Shown in pieces: positions 62,441 to 64,000 of a DNA stretch of 64,000 nt. The translations under genes and the position numbers were made by a program. How positions within the stretch are numbered: the stretch's first letter is position 1; the number at the start of each line of letters is the position of its first letter. Origin of the DNA: Hydractinia symbiolongicarpus (Eukaryota > Cnidaria > Hydrozoa > Anthoathecata > Hydractiniidae). Location of the stretch: the NCBI RefSeq assembly GCF_029227915.1, contig NC_079881.1, positions 27,071,501 through 27,135,500 of the forward strand, in the 5' to 3' direction. The notes below the pieces were generated by a model, which did no database searches, was not told where the DNA came from, and saw nothing but the letters and a program-made list of their open reading frames with translations.

Positions 62441-64000
62441 TACTCACAGGGTACTTTCTTTGTATACATTCGACTATACGGACCAAGCCCGGGATTTACG
62501 GGAAATCGCGGGTTTTCGTTTGCCGGCGATTAAACTTCTTTCAATAAGCGTCTCATCAAAAATGAGAACATTTTTGAAAACTACAAGTCTTATGCGTTTA
62601 AGTGGTGAAAAAATATTTTAAAAAATCGTTCTGGAAATGAGTTTACTCACAGGGTACATTCTTTGTATACATTCGACTATACGGGCCAAGCCCGGGATTT
62701 GCGGGAAATCGCGGGTTTTCGTTTGCCGGCGATTAAACCTCTTTCATTAAGCGTCTCATCAAAAATGAAAACATTTTTAAAAACTACAAGTCTCCTGGGC
62801 TTTAGTGGTGAAATAATAATTTAAAAAATCGTGCGGGAAATGAGTTTACTCTCTGGGTACTTTCTTTGTATACTTTTGACTATACGGGCCGAGTCTGGGA
62901 TTTACGGGAAATCGCAGGTTTTCGTTTGCCGGCGATTAAACTTCTTTTATTCAGCGTCTCATCAAAAATGAAAACATTTTTGAAAACTACAAGTCTCATG
63001 CGATTTAGTGGTGAAAAGGTAATTTAAAAAATCGTTCTGGAAATGAGTTTACTCACAGGGTACTTTCTTTGTATACATTCGACTATACGGAAAAAGCCCG
63101 GGATTTACGGGAAATCGCGGTTTTTCGTTTGCCGGCGATTAAACTTCTTTTATTCAGCGTCTCATCAAAAATGAAAACAAGTTTAAAAACTACAAGTCTC
63201 ATGCGTTTTAGTGGTGAAAAAATAATATAAAAAATCGTTCGGAAATTGAGTTTACTCCCTGGGTACTTTCTTTGTATACTTTTGACTATACGGGCAAAGT
63301 CTGGGATTTACGGGAAATCGCAGGTTTTCGTTTGCCGGCGATTAAACTTCTTTTATTCAGCGTCTCATCAAAAATGAAAACATTTTTAAAAACTACAAGT
63401 CTCATGCGATTTAGTGGTGAAAAGATAATTTAAAAAATCGTTCTGGAAATGAGTTTACTCACAGGGTACTTTCTTTGTATACATTCGACTATACGGGACA
63501 AGCCCGGAATTTACGGGAAATCGCGGGTTTTCGTTTGCCGGCGATTAAACCTCTTTCATTAGGCGTCTCATTAAAAGTGAAAACATTTTTGAAAACTACA
63601 AGTCTCATTCGTTCTAGTGGTGCAGAAATAATTTGAAAAATCGTTCGGGAAATCAGTTTACTCACAGGGTACTTTCTTTGTATACATTCGACTATACGGG
63701 CCAAGCCCGGGATTTACGGGAAATCGCGGGTTTTCGTTTGCCGGCGATTAAACTTCTTTCAATAAGCGTCTCATCAAAAATGAGAACATTTTTGAAAACT
63801 ACAAGTCTTATGCGTTTAAGTGGTGAAAAAATATTTTAAAAAATCGTTCTGGAAATGAGTTTACTCACAGGGTACTTTCTTTGTATACATTCGACTATAC
63901 GGGCCAAGCCCGGGATTTGCGGGAAATCGCGGGTTTTCGTTTGCCGGCGATTAAACCTCTTTCATTAAGCGTCTCATCAAAAATGAAAACATTTTTAAAA
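62441..64000. repeat. 1,218-bp (six-monomer) higher-order repeat, continuing past the window
   Basis: The rare variant TTTCAATAAGCG is at 62,541 and 63,759, and CGTTTAAGTGGTG with AAATATTTTAAAAAATCG follows in both, 1,218 bases (6 x 203) apart. The first copy ends near 63,658. The second runs to the last base without a boundary. Other variants include TACGGAAAAAGCCC near 63,088 and GGGCAAAGTCTGGG near 63,293. Confidence 0.82.

Larger units (their letters stand above)
1..64000. repeat. 203-bp satellite DNA array (about 314 monomers)
   Basis: The GGCC landmark that opens the unit recurs at 1, 204, 407, then 1219, 1422, 1625 (GGAC variant), 1827, 2030, 2233 and 2436, and so on to the last bases. 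The period is 203 bp with sporadic 202-bp units. The monomer has a GC-rich part (GGCC through GCCGGCGATT), an AT-rich middle with a hairpin-like dyad, an A-tract segment, and a tail GGGTACTTTCTTTGTATAC that leads into the next unit. G+C is about 38% in a hand-counted unit (1219-1421). No non-satellite sequence interrupts the array and neither edge shows a boundary. Such arrays are typical of eukaryotic centromeric or other heterochromatin; that location is an inference. The family was not recognised. Confidence 0.98.

Noticed and set aside
747-63839. Dozens of 64-82-codon and one 122-codon open frames on both strands (for example 5,801-6,169) as possible small genes
   Set aside because: They repeat with the monomer, mostly start at non-ATG codons, overlap on opposite strands, and cannot continue because 203 is not divisible by 3. 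The 122-codon frame exists only because local indels or stop losses let it read through one unit. No signal, domain or codon pattern is seen.
1-64000. CRISPR array
   Set aside because: The repeats are about 203 bp and directly abut, with no unique spacers, no leader and no cas genes.
1-64000. Transposon or retroelement, or a tandemly amplified one
   Set aside because: No terminal repeats, target-site duplications, reverse transcriptase, transposase or poly-A end is seen. The unit is far too short and purely head to tail.
1-64000. rRNA, tRNA, 5S or telomeric repeats
   Set aside because: No cloverleaf with A and B boxes, no rRNA core sequence and no short telomere-type tandem motif was found in the monomer.

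Overview
The whole 64-kb window is one uninterrupted block of tandem satellite DNA. The basic unit is a 203-bp monomer repeated head to tail about 314 times. The period was measured from the spacing of a GGCC landmark, for example positions 1, 204 and 407. I find no credible protein-coding gene, RNA gene, transposon, CRISPR array or unique sequence. Both edges of the window lie inside the array, so its flanks are not visible. Many open frames of 64-82 codons occur on both strands. They are by-products of the repeat: 203 is not a multiple of 3, so every monomer shifts the frame.

The organism must be a eukaryote, and the setting is most likely centromeric, pericentromeric or other constitutive heterochromatin. 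The monomer is about 38% G+C but carries 11-12 CpG sites, more than base composition predicts. That argues against heavy germline CpG methylation, as in vertebrates and many plants, and fits an invertebrate or another lightly methylated lineage. I do not recognise the satellite family and do not name a species.

Monomers fall into recognisable subfamilies (A, B, C, D, E, F, G below) set in fixed local orders, which gives higher-order repeats (HORs) of several sizes. Layout: 1-11,056 is a 6,489-bp HOR (one full and one partial copy, with a 1,014-bp internal duplication in copy 1). 11,455-19,545 is a 4,261-bp HOR. 20,400-26,270 is a block repeated about 20 kb away at 39,875-46,152. 26,281-28,740 resembles 7,819-10,500. 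27,451-31,460 is a 2,029-bp HOR. 31,490-34,320 resembles 19,116-22,360. 34,915-38,568 is a 1,827-bp HOR. 40,840-42,060 is a three-copy 406-bp dimer. 46,153-58,589 is an irregular mosaic with short local duplications. 58,590-62,440 is a 1,499-bp HOR containing unusual 242-bp monomers. 62,441 to the end begins a 1,218-bp HOR that runs off the window.

Almost every duplication length is a whole number of monomers, give or take a few bases. This is the signature of unequal exchange between in-register monomers. Each monomer has a GC-rich half, with four GGG runs and a CGGGC/GCCCG dyad, and an AT-rich half with a longer dyad (TCAAAAATG / CATTTTTGA) that stays symmetric in the two main sequence classes. 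Many monomers also carry a motif that matches the CENP-B box core except for one missing spacer base. These points are the best candidates for function. HOR edges are good to tens of bases, and no identity percentages were computed.
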